From Burkholderia pyrrocinia (GTDB taxonomy: Bacteria > Pseudomonadota > Gammaproteobacteria > Burkholderiales > Burkholderiaceae): a stretch of DNA of 64,000 nt. Every line of letters begins with the position of its first letter. Position 1 is the stretch's first letter. Made by a program: the position numbers and the translations under genes. Below, one piece after another: positions 1-9,544 of this stretch. The notes under the pieces were generated by a model that ran no database searches, was not told where the DNA came from, and saw only the letters and a program-made list of their open reading frames with translations. The stretch lies in contig NZ_CP070978.1 in the NCBI RefSeq assembly GCF_018417535.1, positions 1,488,001 to 1,552,000 on the forward strand. Direction: 5' to 3'.

Positions 1-344
1 AGATCGCTATCCCAGCGAACAATTTTCTCTGGAACAAGCTCTTGCATGGCTTTCAGCAGGCGAGGCAGACCGGCGGCTAGTGTGCTTCTGATCTCTTCAT
101 CTGCGCGCCCAAAGTAAGTTTTGGCCCGATCCTGCTCGCTTCTGTCCCATCGTGCAACTGCCGCGATACGATCCTTAATCAGGGTAATGCCCGCATCTCG
201 AGCCCGCATGACCACATCGGCGAATTGCTTATTCGTCATATTCGGACATATCGGCGCCATGTTGACGTCGACATAAACCTTCGAGCCAGGCGTCGTGTTC
301 GTGGCAGCGGAATCGTGAACGAGTTCGTAACCGTCATTAGGCAT
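1..344 (-). CDS. Partial M35-type metallo-endopeptidase, candidate type VI effector
   Basis: Only the first 114 residues are inside the window; the gene runs off the left edge. It starts at ATG 344 and overlaps the end of the PAAR gene by 8 bases, so the two are probably translationally coupled. The visible part contains W-D-R-S-E-Q-D-R-A-K-T-Y-F-G followed by a helix ending in VPEKIVRWD. This resembles the stretch before the HExxH zinc motif in Lys-specific (aspzincin, M35) endopeptidases often found as secretion-linked toxins. The catalytic HExxH and downstream Asp are not in view, so the assignment rests on the N-terminal pattern and the PAAR neighbour. Cargo of a VgrG/PAAR spike is the likeliest role. 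Confidence 0.5.
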   Translation of the reverse strand, partial: MPNDGYELVHDSAATNTTPGSKVYVDVNMAPICPNMTNKQFADVVMRARDAGITLIKDRIAAVARWDRSEQDRAKTYFGRADEEIRSTLAAGLPRLLKAMQELVPEKIVRWDSD

Positions 345-885
345 TTTCGTTTCTCACAATTTCAAGGTAAAGCGATTCGGTATTGGTCGTCGTGACGCGC
401 TGCGTATGGCCAGTAGCATCCGTGACGCCGCTGAACACCTTCCCGGACGCGGTACGAATTCGGTATTGCAATCTCGCCAATGGTCGGCTGGTATCGGCGT
501 CGCGCAGAACAAATTGTTCGTCGTGTTCAGTCCGCCCAGTCACCGCAGAACGCGGGACACTTTGCCCCGTCAGCGCCGCCGCTTCCTCTGCCGTGAAAAT
601 CATCCTCATTTTGCGCTCTGCGTAGAAGACCGGCGGCGGGCTGCAGTCGCACACGTTGATATCGCCGCTCAATGCCCATTGCTTGCCGTTCGGGCCTGTG
701 CCTGGCCAGCGCGGCCCCTCCGGTGCAATGAATCCTTCTTGCTTGCAGGCCGTGCAGTAGGTTTTCATGCCGAGCGTGGCGATTTGTACTGCCGGCGGCG
801 GATTAGAACAGGTCACAGTGTCGAGACCTTCGGTGATGATCGCGCTCCCGGCGCGGTCGCCCTTGGCGAGGAAAAACCGGATCAT
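337..885 (-). CDS. PAAR-domain protein with TTR-like C-terminal extension
   Basis: 182 residues. The first ~95 have the PAAR pattern: GDRAGSAIITEG, then a central A-T-L-G-M-K-T-Y-C turn and GPNGKQWALSGD before a Cys-rich end (CDCSPPP). PAAR proteins cap the VgrG spike of type VI secretion systems and carry effectors. Residues ~115-182 (HDEQFVLRD, RPLARLQYRI, VTDATGHTQRV) look like the small transthyretin-like beta domain that links PAAR or VgrG proteins to cargo. The ATG overlaps the stop of the upstream small gene by 4 bases (ATGA), and the 3' end overlaps the metallopeptidase gene. No vgrG lies in the window on this side. Confidence 0.75.
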   Translation of the reverse strand: MIRFFLAKGDRAGSAIITEGLDTVTCSNPPPAVQIATLGMKTYCTACKQEGFIAPEGPRWPGTGPNGKQWALSGDINVCDCSPPPVFYAERKMRMIFTAEEAAALTGQSVPRSAVTGRTEHDEQFVLRDADTSRPLARLQYRIRTASGKVFSGVTDATGHTQRVTTTNTESLYLEIVRNENA

Positions 886-1085
886 GCCGCCGCATCTTGG
901 TCAGCCACGGTCGCCAATTTCACCACCGTGAAGGTATCGGCGAAGCCCCTGTCTTCCCGTTCCGGGAAGTCCGTGATCGTATCTCCGTTCGGGAGTTCGC
1001 TACCACCGAAGGCGAGCGGCGTGCAGTCGGGGGAATCCGCGATGCCAAGGCTACTGATCGCTTTTGCTTCTTGTTCGTTCGTCAT
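882..1085 (-). CDS. Small protein upstream of PAAR gene, function unknown
   Basis: 67 residues, starting MTNEQEAKAISSLG at ATG 1085 with a GGAGAGGGA Shine-Dalgarno just upstream. An in-frame extension of about 33 residues has no ribosome site and is rejected. The protein is acidic and soluble with no signal peptide or membrane segment. It is the first gene of a tightly overlapping three-gene set with the PAAR protein and the M35-like effector, so it may be a chaperone, adaptor or regulator for that cargo. I do not recognise the family. Confidence 0.55.
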   Translation of the reverse strand: MTNEQEAKAISSLGIADSPDCTPLAFGGSELPNGDTITDFPEREDRGFADTFTVVKLATVADQDAAA

Positions 1086-1676
1086 CCTGCATCCCTCTCC
1101 GGTTAAGTGGGTGAAATGTGCTCCACGCCAACCTAACGCCAACCCGACAGGGGGATCAATCGTCCGTATACGAAAATTCGGCAACGATTATCTGGTATCC
1201 GAATGAATGTCATGAAAAATTATCGGACGCAAAGTTGTGAGCGTGATTTCCGGGCATCGGGCAGCGCGGTGTCGGGCCGGATGCCCGCGCTGTTCGAATT
1301 TTTTGTCCGCAATGCCCACATGTCGCCCCGCTCGTCTAAAACGACTGAACACCGGGATTCGCGAATTCAGACGCCGGACGCACGTTTCCAGCGCTCGTCT
1401 TTATTAGCCGCTCACTCTCGTCCGGATTGGATGGGCGGCGGATTTCGTATTGAAGTTGTGCGGGGGCGCGTGGCGCGATGAAAGGGTCCGCCGTCCGGAG
1501 GCGCGTAGCGCGCTGCTGCAATCGGCCCTCAGGTCGCAACAACCGTTGGCCACGGCGCGGAAACCAGGGGCAATCTCAGGCTTGTGGACGGCCACTCATG
1601 GGGTCAGTTCAGGCGCGATGCCGCCGGCCCGACGCGACAGCACGCGCCATACACGTCCCAGTGCCAAACACATCGC
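1086..1676. other. Intergenic region, no gene recognised
   Basis: About 590 bases between the PAAR module and the kinase gene. Short open frames exist on both strands but none has a good ribosome site or protein-like composition. The T6 cargo promoter is expected in the first 150 bases; I could not pick a convincing -35/-10 pair. Confidence 0.4.
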
Positions 1677-2867
1677 TCACGTTTGCCCGCGCCTCATCGT
1701 CCGGCGACGCTGCAGCCATGCGAGCAACTGTCGCCCATCCGGTTCTCCGAACCAGCGCGCGTGCCCGATCAGGTAACCGTCGTACGCGATGTCGACGATC
1801 GCCGGCGCATCGATGATGCAGCCGAAATACGCGACTTCCGACAGCGCGAACTCGGTATGCACGATCGGCAGCAGCGCGACCAGCGCCGCATAAGCGTCGT
1901 CGCTCAGCGGTGCGAGCGATTCGTAGCCGTCGAGCAGCGCGTCGATCTGTTCGTATTCGATGCGCCGCGCGTCGGCCGGCGCCATCCAGTCGACCGTATT
2001 GCGCTCGATCGCGAGCGCGAGATCCATCACCGCGCAGGTGCGATCCGACAGCCCGAAATCGAGCACGGTCCGCACCTGCGCGCCGGGCCCCGCATCGGTC
2101 CACAGCAGGTTCGACGCATGCCAGTCGCCGTGCGTCCACAGCGGCGGCAACGCGGGCAGCAGCGGCACGAGGCGCGCGTGATACGGGCCGATCGCGTCGG
2201 CGACGTCGCCGCGCCAGTCGCGCGCGCCGAGCGCACGCACGAGCAGCGGCTGCGCATCGACCCAGCGTTCGAGCGCGCCGGCCAGATCGGCGGACGACAG
2301 CACGCGGAAACTCGACAGCAGCGTGCGCACGGGCCGCGCGGGCGCGTCGTAGCCGGCCGACGCGCGATGCAGTTCGGCCAGCGCGCGGCCGGCCGCGTAC
2401 GCATGCGACGGATGCGTGAACGGCTGCCACGACATCACGCCGCGATACGGGTCGACACCGGGCGCGACCACATGGACCTCGTAGGTCCATTCGCCGGACG
2501 CGAACGCGGTCGCGCCGTCGCGACCGGCGAGCACGTCCACCACGGGCATGCCGCGTTCGCGCAGATGCGCGATGAAGCGATGTTCTTCCTCGAGCCCCGC
2601 GACATCGCGCAGGCTCGCGTGATGCCGCTTGACGAACAACCCGCGCCCGTCCGCCATCCGCACGAGCACGGCCGCCGCGAACTGGCGCGGGCTGTGCCAC
2701 GTCAGCCGGGCCGGCTCGCCGGCACCGTCGATCCGCGCAAGCACCGCCGCCACCTCGTCGTGCGTCATCAGCGGCCAGTCGCGTTCGGCCTGCTCGCCGT
2801 CGACGCCGAATTGCGGCGGCGCGACGTCACGCGATACGGGCCCGTCCTGCTCGAGTGGGAATGACAT
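1677..2867 (-). CDS. APH-fold phosphotransferase (small-molecule kinase)
   Basis: 396 residues. It has the aminoglycoside phosphotransferase/choline kinase fold: candidate ATP-binding Lys80 in LFVKRHH, catalytic loop HGDWHASN at 246-253 (Asp248, Asn253) and metal-binding DFG at 270-272. It is the last gene of a co-directional set with a PnuC-type transporter (36 bases upstream) and a TonB receptor. PnuC channels work by facilitated diffusion and need a kinase to trap the substrate. The context therefore suggests a vitamin or nucleoside kinase (for example thiamine-kinase-like) rather than an antibiotic-resistance enzyme. The substrate is inferred, not shown. Confidence 0.75.
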   Translation of the reverse strand: MSFPLEQDGPVSRDVAPPQFGVDGEQAERDWPLMTHDEVAAVLARIDGAGEPARLTWHSPRQFAAAVLVRMADGRGLFVKRHHASLRDVAGLEEEHRFIAHLRERGMPVVDVLAGRDGATAFASGEWTYEVHVVAPGVDPYRGVMSWQPFTHPSHAYAAGRALAELHRASAGYDAPARPVRTLLSSFRVLSSADLAGALERWVDAQPLLVRALGARDWRGDVADAIGPYHARLVPLLPALPPLWTHGDWHASNLLWTDAGPGAQVRTVLDFGLSDRTCAVMDLALAIERNTVDWMAPADARRIEYEQIDALLDGYESLAPLSDDAYAALVALLPIVHTEFALSEVAYFGCIIDAPAIVDIAYDGYLIGHARWFGEPDGRQLLAWLQRRRTMRRGQT

Positions 2868-2903
2868 GAACGACGTTGCTCCGTAGTTGAATCGGCGTGT
2901 GAA

Positions 2904-3536
2904 TCAGCGCGCGGTACCGCCCGACGCGAGCGCGCCGCCGGCCGCCGCGCGCAGCGTCGCGGCCGTCCGGCTCCAGTCGCGCCAGCCGACGACGGCGAGC
3001 CCGATGAACAGCGCATAGAGTCCGGCCGTCAGATACAGCGCCTTGAACACGAACATCCCGACGTACACGACGTTCACGACAATCCACAGCCCCCACGACG
3101 CGATATAGCGCCGCGCGGTCCAGTATTGCGCGACGAGGCTGAACGCGGTCAGCGACGCATCGACGAACGGCAACGCCGCATCGGTCCAGCGCGCCATCAT
3201 GCCGCCGAGCAGCGCGCTGCCGACGACGGCCGCGATCAGGTCCGGCAGCATCTGGCGCGGCCGCACGCCGGTGACGGGCGCCACGTCGCCGGCCGGCGAC
3301 GCGCCGCCGTCGGCTTCGCTCGCGCGCTGCGCGAGCCAGCGCTGCCAGCCGTACACCTGCAGCACCGCGAACGCGCCCTGCAGCAGCATGTCGGAGTACA
3401 GCTTCGCGTCGAAGAAGATCCAGCCGTACAGCGCGACCGACACGAGCCCGACCGGCCAGCACAGCATGCGCCGCTTCGCGGTCAGCCAGATCGCGAGCGC
3501 GCTGACGATCACGCCGGCGATTTCGAGTGGGGACAT
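2904..3536 (-). CDS. pnuC: PnuC-family vitamin transporter
   Basis: 210 residues, strongly hydrophobic with about seven membrane segments. The family signatures are clear: CWPVGLVSVALYGWIFF near the start, LQVYGWQRW around residue 65, and WGLWIVVNVVYVGMFV with an aromatic-rich end (GLYALF). PnuC proteins import nicotinamide riboside; relatives (PnuT, PnuX) carry thiamine or riboflavin. A TonB receptor upstream and a kinase downstream suggest one uptake-and-trap pathway across both membranes. No TPP, FMN or cobalamin riboswitch consensus was seen upstream, so the substrate stays open. Confidence 0.85.
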   Translation of the reverse strand: MSPLEIAGVIVSALAIWLTAKRRMLCWPVGLVSVALYGWIFFDAKLYSDMLLQGAFAVLQVYGWQRWLAQRASEADGGASPAGDVAPVTGVRPRQMLPDLIAAVVGSALLGGMMARWTDAALPFVDASLTAFSLVAQYWTARRYIASWGLWIVVNVVYVGMFVFKALYLTAGLYALFIGLAVVGWRDWSRTAATLRAAAGGALASGGTAR

Positions 3537-3595
3537 CGTCTGTGCTCTCCTGGGTAGCTGCCGGGGCCGCGTGTCACGCGGCCGGTTCCGGACGA

Positions 3596-5827
3596 TCAGA
3601 AATCATAGGTCAACGATACGCGCGCGGTGCGCGGCGCACCCGGGAACAGGTACGCATCGCCCTGCTGCTCGCCCGCGTCGCGCCAGTAGAACTTGTTGAA
3701 CAGATTGTCCACCGATACGCGCAGCACCGTGCGATGGCCGCCGATCTTCGTCGTATAGCGCGCGCCGAGATTGAACACGAACCACGACGGCACGCGCGCG
3801 GTGCCTTCCTCGTTCGCGTTGCGGGCCGCGCTGTACTCGACGCCGCCGAGCACGTTCAGGCCCGCGACGCCCGGCACCGCGTAGTCCGCATACAGCGACG
3901 CGCGCAGCGCGGGCACGTTGACGATCTGGTGCCCTTCGTACGCCGGCGACCCCGAATCGACCGCGCGGGCGCGAATCGCCGCGACGCTGGCCGTCAGTGC
4001 GAGGCGCTCGGTCACGCGCCCGGCCGCGCCGAGTTCGATCCCCTGGTGCCGCTGCGTGCCGCGCTGCACGAACGTGTAGGTCGTACCCGATGCGTCCGGG
4101 TCGGCGAACTGGAACGGCTTGCTGATCGAGAACACGGCGGCCGTGAGGCTCAGCCGGTCGAGCCAGTCGTATTTCGCGCCGACCTCGATCTGGTGCGACT
4201 CGACGGGCGGCAGGAACGCATACGCGTTGGTCGCGCGCACGGGCGCCTGGTCGCCGAGCGACAGCGCCTTGCTGTACGACGCGTACAGCGACAGCACGTT
4301 CACCGGCTTGTAGACGAGCGCGACCTGCGGCAGGAACACCGAGCGGTCGGTGCGCGTATCCGCGCCGTCGAGGCTGCTCCAGCTGCGCTGGCGCAGCAGC
4401 ACTTCCTTGCCGCCCGCGAGCACCTGCCAGTGTTCGCCGATGCTGATGCGGTCGAGCCCGAACACGCCGTACTGCCACGCGTCGAGGCGCGGATACGACG
4501 GCCCGGGCGAATTCGGCGACGGCGCGAACGCCACGTCGGGCCCGTAGAGGTTCTCGCTGCCCACGTAGTCGTACACGGCGTCGGCCATGTGCACGACGCG
4601 GCGCTGCACGCTCACGCCGAGCGTCAGTTCGTGCCGCAGCGGCCCCGTCGCGAACTTGCCCGTCGTGACCGCGCGCAGGTCGTCGTTGCGCCGGTATTCG
4701 CCGGGGCTGCGGAAGTCGTACACGTCGTAGTCGCCGTTCGCACCGAAGAAGAACGGCGACGTCGCGCCGGCCGTGCAGCTCGCCGCGTACGAGCAACCGT
4801 ACGCGAACGCGCTGTTGTCGTCGATCATCGTGCGGCTGCGGCCGGCGGCGATGTACGCCTTCCAGTCGTCGTTGAACTGGTAGTCGAAGCGCGCGTTCAG
4901 GTTCAGCGCGTCGGTCGTCACCGGTTTCGCCCACGGCTGCGTGCCGAGCGCCTTCGACGTCGTCTTGACGGACGGCACGACGGTGCCGCCGAGCAACTGG
5001 TAGCCGGGCGCGGAACGCTGGATCCACTGCTGGAATTCGGCATTGAGCTGCAGGCTCGCACGCGGGCCGATGTCCCAGTCGGCGGCGATCGAGCCGAACG
5101 TGCGCCGCCCGTTCGTGCCGTCGATATACGAGTGCATGTTCTCCTTCGCGGCATTGATCCGGAAGCCGAACCGGTTGTCGGGGCCGAAGCGGCGGCCGAG
5201 ATCGACGGCCGCCGACGTCGAGCCTCGGCTGTCGACGCCGGCCGTCACGCTCGCGACGTTCGCGGAGCGTTTCGTCACGAAGTTGATCACGCCGCCCGGC
5301 GCGACGACGCCACTGTCGATGCCGGCGAGCCCCTTCAGGATCTCGACGCGCTCCTTGTTCTCGAGCGGCACGTTCTGTTCGCCGGACACGGTCAGCCCGT
5401 CGATCCGGATCGCGCTCGCGAGATCGACCGGAAAACCGCGGATCGCGAAGCCTTCGAAATAGCCGACCGGCGCATAGTCGTTGACGACCGACGCATCGTT
5501 GCGCACGACGTCGCTCAGCCGCTTCGCCTGCTGGTCGTCGAGCTGCGCGCGCGTGACGACGCTCACCGACGCCGGCGTATCGCGCAGCGGCGTGTCGTCG
5601 AGCCCCGCGACCGACGCGTTGAGCACGCGAAACGCGTTGCCGCGTTCGCCGCTCACCGTGATCGTCGGCAGCGTCGCGCTGCCGGCCGCATCGGCGTCCG
5701 GTGCCGGCGCGTCGCCCTGGGCTGCGGCGGCCTGCGCCGCGAAAAGCGTGATGCCGAGACCGACGCCGAGCCCGACCTTCGCGCGCCGCCGCCGTGCGGG
5801 CGACGCTGTTGTTCTATTCACCGTCAT
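3596..5827 (-). CDS. TonB-dependent outer membrane receptor
   Basis: 743 residues from ATG 5827 (MTVNRTTAS); the open frame continues upstream but without protein-like features. An Arg-rich start and hydrophobic stretch ending AAQAAAAQG form the signal peptide. A TonB box (PTITVSGE) follows at about residue 54, then the plug domain (DTPASVSVVTRAQL, GFAIRGFPVDL, ERVEILKGLAG, GGVINFVTKR) and a long barrel ending in Phe. The plug resembles the siderophore-receptor family (FhuE/coprogen type). The genes that follow are PnuC and a kinase rather than siderophore genes, so vitamin transport is a serious alternative. Confidence 0.85.
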   Translation of the reverse strand: MTVNRTTASPARRRRAKVGLGVGLGITLFAAQAAAAQGDAPAPDADAAGSATLPTITVSGERGNAFRVLNASVAGLDDTPLRDTPASVSVVTRAQLDDQQAKRLSDVVRNDASVVNDYAPVGYFEGFAIRGFPVDLASAIRIDGLTVSGEQNVPLENKERVEILKGLAGIDSGVVAPGGVINFVTKRSANVASVTAGVDSRGSTSAAVDLGRRFGPDNRFGFRINAAKENMHSYIDGTNGRRTFGSIAADWDIGPRASLQLNAEFQQWIQRSAPGYQLLGGTVVPSVKTTSKALGTQPWAKPVTTDALNLNARFDYQFNDDWKAYIAAGRSRTMIDDNSAFAYGCSYAASCTAGATSPFFFGANGDYDVYDFRSPGEYRRNDDLRAVTTGKFATGPLRHELTLGVSVQRRVVHMADAVYDYVGSENLYGPDVAFAPSPNSPGPSYPRLDAWQYGVFGLDRISIGEHWQVLAGGKEVLLRQRSWSSLDGADTRTDRSVFLPQVALVYKPVNVLSLYASYSKALSLGDQAPVRATNAYAFLPPVESHQIEVGAKYDWLDRLSLTAAVFSISKPFQFADPDASGTTYTFVQRGTQRHQGIELGAAGRVTERLALTASVAAIRARAVDSGSPAYEGHQIVNVPALRASLYADYAVPGVAGLNVLGGVEYSAARNANEEGTARVPSWFVFNLGARYTTKIGGHRTVLRVSVDNLFNKFYWRDAGEQQGDAYLFPGAPRTARVSLTYDF

Positions 5828-5956
5828 TGTTCTGGATGGAAAACTCGCCACTCGACCCTGTCGAAACACGTTACGAAGCTGCGAAGCGCACGCCCGCGGA
5901 CGAATCTTCACCCGCCGGCGCTTCCGGCCGGCACGACATTCACCAGACGAATCGGA

Positions 5957-5984
5957 CGATACGGCACGCGTGCGTGCCGTATCG
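5957..5984. promoter_or_regulatory. Perfect inverted repeat in TonB receptor leader
   Basis: An 11-base perfect stem (CGATACGGCAC / GTGCCGTATCG) with a 6-base GC-rich loop lies 130-157 bases upstream of the receptor start, between it and the acyl-CoA ligase gene. There is no U-run on either side. It may be an operator or an RNA hairpin, or the terminator of the upstream amine operon. Confidence 0.45.
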
Positions 5985-6307
5985 GTCGGGAAGACGCAGG
6001 ATGGGACATCGGATTCAGGTAATGCACCGGGAGCCGACGCAGCCGTCGACGGGTTCGTCGGGTGCCGGTCGGGCCGCCGGCTGCATCGCGCGGTCTTGTC
6101 ATGCGGGGGACGCTTCGAACGCCCCGGTGCGGGCGCCGGGCACTTCACTTGCGCGCGCCGTTCGTCGGAACGGCGGCCTGCCCTGCGCGCGCGACATCGC
6201 GGCGTGGCGCGCATTTTACCCCGGGCGGACAAGGCGGCACGGAAAACCGCCGCTGCCGGCCGATCGGAGGGCGGGCGCGGGGCGACGGCATGGCCGCCCC
6301 TGCGGGA

Positions 6308-8026
6308 TTACGCGGTGTCGGCGGCTTTCAGCCCCCACGCGTCGATCATCTGCTGGCGCATCACGAACTTCTGCACCTTGCCCGTCACCGTCATCGGCAA
6401 CTCGTCGACGAAACACACGTACTTCGGAATCTTGTAGTACGCGATCTGGCCGTGACAGAACGCGCGCACATCGTCCTCGGTCATCTGCTCGTCCGCACGC
6501 AGCACGATCCACGCGCACAGCTCCTCGCCGTATTTCGCATCGGGCACGCCGAACACCTGCACGCTCCGGATCTTGGGATGCCGGAACAGGTATTCCTCGA
6601 TCTCGCGCGGGTAGATGTTTTCGCCGCCGCGAATCACCATGTCCTTCAGCCGGCCGACGATGTTGCAGTAACCCTCGGCATCGAGCATCGCGAGGTCGCC
6701 CGTGTGCATCCAGCCGTCGACGATCGTCTCCCGCGTTTTCGCGTCGTCGTCCCAGTAGCCGGACATCACCGAATAGCCTTTCGTGCACAGCTCGCCGGTC
6801 GCGCCGACCGGCACGATGCGCCCTTCCGGATCGACGATCTTCACTTCCAGATGCGGCTGGATGCGCCCGACCGTCGTCGTGCGTTTCTCGAGCGGATCGT
6901 CGGTCGAACTCTGGAACGACACGGGGCTCGTTTCGGTCATCCCGTACGCGATCGTGATTTCCGACAGGTGCATCTGCGACACGACACGCTTCATCGTCTC
7001 GATCGGGCACGGCGAACCGGCCATGATCCCGGTGCGCAGCGTCGACAGGTCGAATGTCGCGAATTCCGGATGATCGAGCGCCGCGATGAACATCGTCGGC
7101 ACGCCGTGCAGTGCGGTGCAGCGCTCGTCGGCCACGGCCGCGAGCGTCGCGACCGGATCGAAGGCCTCGCCGGGGAACACCATCGTGGCGCCAGTCGACA
7201 CGCACGCGAGCACGGCCAGCACCATCCCGAAGCAGTGGTACAGCGGCACCGGAATGCAAAGCGTATCCTGCTCGGTGAAGCGCATCGCCATCGCGATGAA
7301 GCGCGCGTTGTTGACGACATTGCGGTGCGTAAGCGTCGCGCCCTTCGGGCTGCCGGTCGTGCCGCTGGTGAACTGGATGTTGATCGCGTCGGTCGACGCG
7401 AGCGTTGCGCCGATCGCATCGAGCCGCGCGGCATCGAGCATGTCGCGTCCCCGCGCGACGACATCCGGATAGCGCAGCATGCCCGGCGTATGGCCGTCAC
7501 CCATCCGGATCACGATGCGCAGCTCGGGCAGCCGCGCGGCGCGCAGGTCGCCCGGCGCGCACTGTGCGAGTTCCGGCGCGAGCGCCTGCAACATCTCCAG
7601 GTACTTCGACGACTTGAATTGCTCGGCCGCGATCAGCGCGCGGCAGCCGACCTTGTTCAGCGCATGGTCGAGGTCCGCGAGCCGGTATGCCGGGTTGAGG
7701 TTGACGAGGATCGCGCCGATGCGCGCGGTCGCGAACTGCGCGAGCAGCCATTCGCTGCGGTTCGGCGACCAGATGCCGACACGGTCGCCCTTCTCGATCC
7801 CGAGCGCGGCGAGGCCGGCCGCGAGCACGTCGATCTCGTGCGCGAGCCTGCGCCAGTCCCAGCGGACGCCCTGCTCGCGGAACACGACAGCCGGCCGCTC
7901 CGGAAAACGCGCCGCGGTGTCGCGCAGCAGCGCGGCGACGGTCGCGTCGGACAGCGGTACGTCGGTGCGGCCCCGCACGATCGACAGGCCGTCACGCGGC
8001 ACGCCGGTTGCGATGGCGGTGGTCAT
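6308..8026 (-). CDS. AMP-forming acyl-CoA ligase
   Basis: 572 residues. ANL-superfamily signatures: P-loop [10 protein letters not shown] at 220-229, YGMTETSP, the [11 protein letters not shown] adenylate-binding segment, and the C-terminal [10 protein letters not shown] with the catalytic Lys. It resembles medium-chain fatty-acyl-CoA synthases. It is the last gene of the qhpADCB arm, 46 bases after qhpB. The aldehyde dehydrogenase on the other arm would turn the aldehyde released by the amine dehydrogenase into an acid; this ligase would then make the CoA thioester for beta-oxidation. The link to amine catabolism is inferred from gene order. Confidence 0.85.
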   Translation of the reverse strand: MTTAIATGVPRDGLSIVRGRTDVPLSDATVAALLRDTAARFPERPAVVFREQGVRWDWRRLAHEIDVLAAGLAALGIEKGDRVGIWSPNRSEWLLAQFATARIGAILVNLNPAYRLADLDHALNKVGCRALIAAEQFKSSKYLEMLQALAPELAQCAPGDLRAARLPELRIVIRMGDGHTPGMLRYPDVVARGRDMLDAARLDAIGATLASTDAINIQFTSGTTGSPKGATLTHRNVVNNARFIAMAMRFTEQDTLCIPVPLYHCFGMVLAVLACVSTGATMVFPGEAFDPVATLAAVADERCTALHGVPTMFIAALDHPEFATFDLSTLRTGIMAGSPCPIETMKRVVSQMHLSEITIAYGMTETSPVSFQSSTDDPLEKRTTTVGRIQPHLEVKIVDPEGRIVPVGATGELCTKGYSVMSGYWDDDAKTRETIVDGWMHTGDLAMLDAEGYCNIVGRLKDMVIRGGENIYPREIEEYLFRHPKIRSVQVFGVPDAKYGEELCAWIVLRADEQMTEDDVRAFCHGQIAYYKIPKYVCFVDELPMTVTGKVQKFVMRQQMIDAWGLKAADTA

Positions 8027-8072
8027 GATTGTCTCCTGATCGGCTTGGGCCGGCCCCGGGGGCCGGCGCGCG

Positions 8073-9191
8073 TCATCGTGTAAAGACCTGCGCGGTCGTG
8101 ATCGCCATGTCGCCGCCCGGCACGCGGATGTCCTTCAGCTTTTTCAGCGTGTCGGCGTCGTACACGGCGACGGTACTGAACGTGCCCGCGAGGTAGATCT
8201 TGCTGCCCGCACGGTTGAACGACAGGCAGTAGTACGAGTGATCGAGCGGCGCGGCCTCGATCAGCTTCTCGTTCTTCACGTCGTATTTCGCGAGACGGTT
8301 CAGCACGCCATACATCGCGTTCGGGTCCTTCGGCGACAGCCCGCCCGTGAAGTACACCTCGGTCACGGGCGCGAAATCCTTGACCGTCGCATTGCCCGTC
8401 TTCAGGTCGATGTCGATGTAGCCGTACATCGTCTGCGCGGTGGCCGCGTCCTTCTTTTCGTCCTTGAAGCGATCGGCCGTGTAGAGCAGGTTGAACGTAT
8501 GCTGCGGACGCTGCTGCGGCCACACGTACAGCACGTCCGGCTGGCCGTACAGCGGCCGTTTCCAGTTGCGCAGCGGCACCGCGACGTCGTACTTGCCCGT
8601 CTTCGCGTCCATCCTGTAGATGTCCGCGCCGACGATGAACAGCGAACCGTCGTCGGCGGCCTGGAGCATCGTCGTCTGGCGCGGCGCCGCGAACGTGCGC
8701 ACGGGCTTCGCGTCGAGCCCGCCGTCGGTGCGGTACACCTGCAGGCGCGGCGACTGCACCTCGTAGCTGTCGCGGTTCATCGTCGTCGGGTTGACGACGC
8801 TGTAGATCTCCTTGCCGTCCGGGCTCAGCGCGACCGAGAACATCGCGCGCGCGCGCTCGTTCCCTGCTTGCGACAGCTCCGCATGGAACACGGTCTTGCA
8901 CGAATCGAGATCGACGCCGTACAGGTCGCCGTAGTGGTTGTTCAGCACGTACGCGCGCGTGCGATCCGGGCTGATCTGGATCGTGCCGGGCCCGAACGCG
9001 TCGGGCAGCGTGCAGGTCTTGAGGACGCTGTCGGTGGCCGTATCGATCACCGTCAGGTTGTTCGGGTAGTTCGTGACGGCGAGGTATTCGTGCCCGGTCT
9101 GCAGCGGGCCGTCGGCCGCGGCCGACAGCGTGGCGGCCGATGCGAGCGCGGCGGCGAGCAGCGCCCGGCTCAGGAGTTGTGTGGATCGCAT
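8073..9191 (-). CDS. qhpB: Quinohemoprotein amine dehydrogenase beta subunit
   Basis: 372 residues with a Sec signal peptide (cleavage near ATLSAAADG). The mature part is a seven-bladed beta-propeller: repeated blades such as [35 protein letters not shown] and [18 protein letters not shown]. In the Paracoccus and Pseudomonas enzymes this subunit packs against the gamma subunit in the periplasm and helps form the active-site cleft. It follows qhpC by 28 bases, matching the known qhpADCB order. Confidence 0.9.
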   Translation of the reverse strand: MRSTQLLSRALLAAALASAATLSAAADGPLQTGHEYLAVTNYPNNLTVIDTATDSVLKTCTLPDAFGPGTIQISPDRTRAYVLNNHYGDLYGVDLDSCKTVFHAELSQAGNERARAMFSVALSPDGKEIYSVVNPTTMNRDSYEVQSPRLQVYRTDGGLDAKPVRTFAAPRQTTMLQAADDGSLFIVGADIYRMDAKTGKYDVAVPLRNWKRPLYGQPDVLYVWPQQRPQHTFNLLYTADRFKDEKKDAATAQTMYGYIDIDLKTGNATVKDFAPVTEVYFTGGLSPKDPNAMYGVLNRLAKYDVKNEKLIEAAPLDHSYYCLSFNRAGSKIYLAGTFSTVAVYDADTLKKLKDIRVPGGDMAITTAQVFTR

Positions 9192-9219
9192 GGAGAATCC
9201 TTGGTCGGTGCCGGGTGGA

Positions 9220-9543
9220 TCACTTGTCTTTGGGGAACACGCTGCCGAGCTGGCGCCAGTCCGCGCCGGAATCGGCCGCGTGCTTGTTCCAGTCGGGATA
9301 GGTGCTCATCATGTCGGGCACCTGCGCGGGCCACCAGCACGGGTCGGAGCAGCCGTACAGGTCGGCCTCCATCGGCTGGCACAGCGACGCGACCCCGCCG
9401 AACACGTCCGTTTCCCAGCCGGGATCGGTCGTCGACGTGCAGCCCGCGACGGACGTCATCGCGACGACTTCCTCGACGCAATCCTGCTGCACGGCCTCTT
9501 CGAGCTTTCTCGCCTTGTTGTTGAGCGGCTTCAGATGTTTCAT
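9220..9543 (-). CDS. qhpC: Quinohemoprotein amine dehydrogenase gamma subunit (CTQ precursor)
   Basis: 107 residues. The first 28 form the leader removed during maturation; it is not Sec-like. With that offset, every cross-link residue known from the Paracoccus enzyme is present: Cys35-Glu44, Cys55-Asp61, Cys69-Asp77 (thioether bonds) and Cys65-Trp71, which become cysteine tryptophylquinone. The peptide is cross-linked by QhpD, its Trp hydroxylated by QhpG, the leader cut by QhpE and the product exported via QhpF. One base separates it from the qhpD stop, so translation is coupled. Confidence 0.95.
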   Translation of the reverse strand: MKHLKPLNNKARKLEEAVQQDCVEEVVAMTSVAGCTSTTDPGWETDVFGGVASLCQPMEADLYGCSDPCWWPAQVPDMMSTYPDWNKHAADSGADWRQLGSVFPKDK

Positions 9544-9544
9544 G

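Noticed and set aside
3527..6022. 831-codon plus-strand frame opposite the TonB receptor
   Set aside because: Arg/Ala/Val-rich shadow without family features.
5828..6307. TPP or cobalamin riboswitch upstream of the TonB receptor
   Set aside because: No CTGAGA/ACC-TGAACCTGATC or B12-box pattern was found by eye on the minus strand; only the 28-base inverted repeat stands out.
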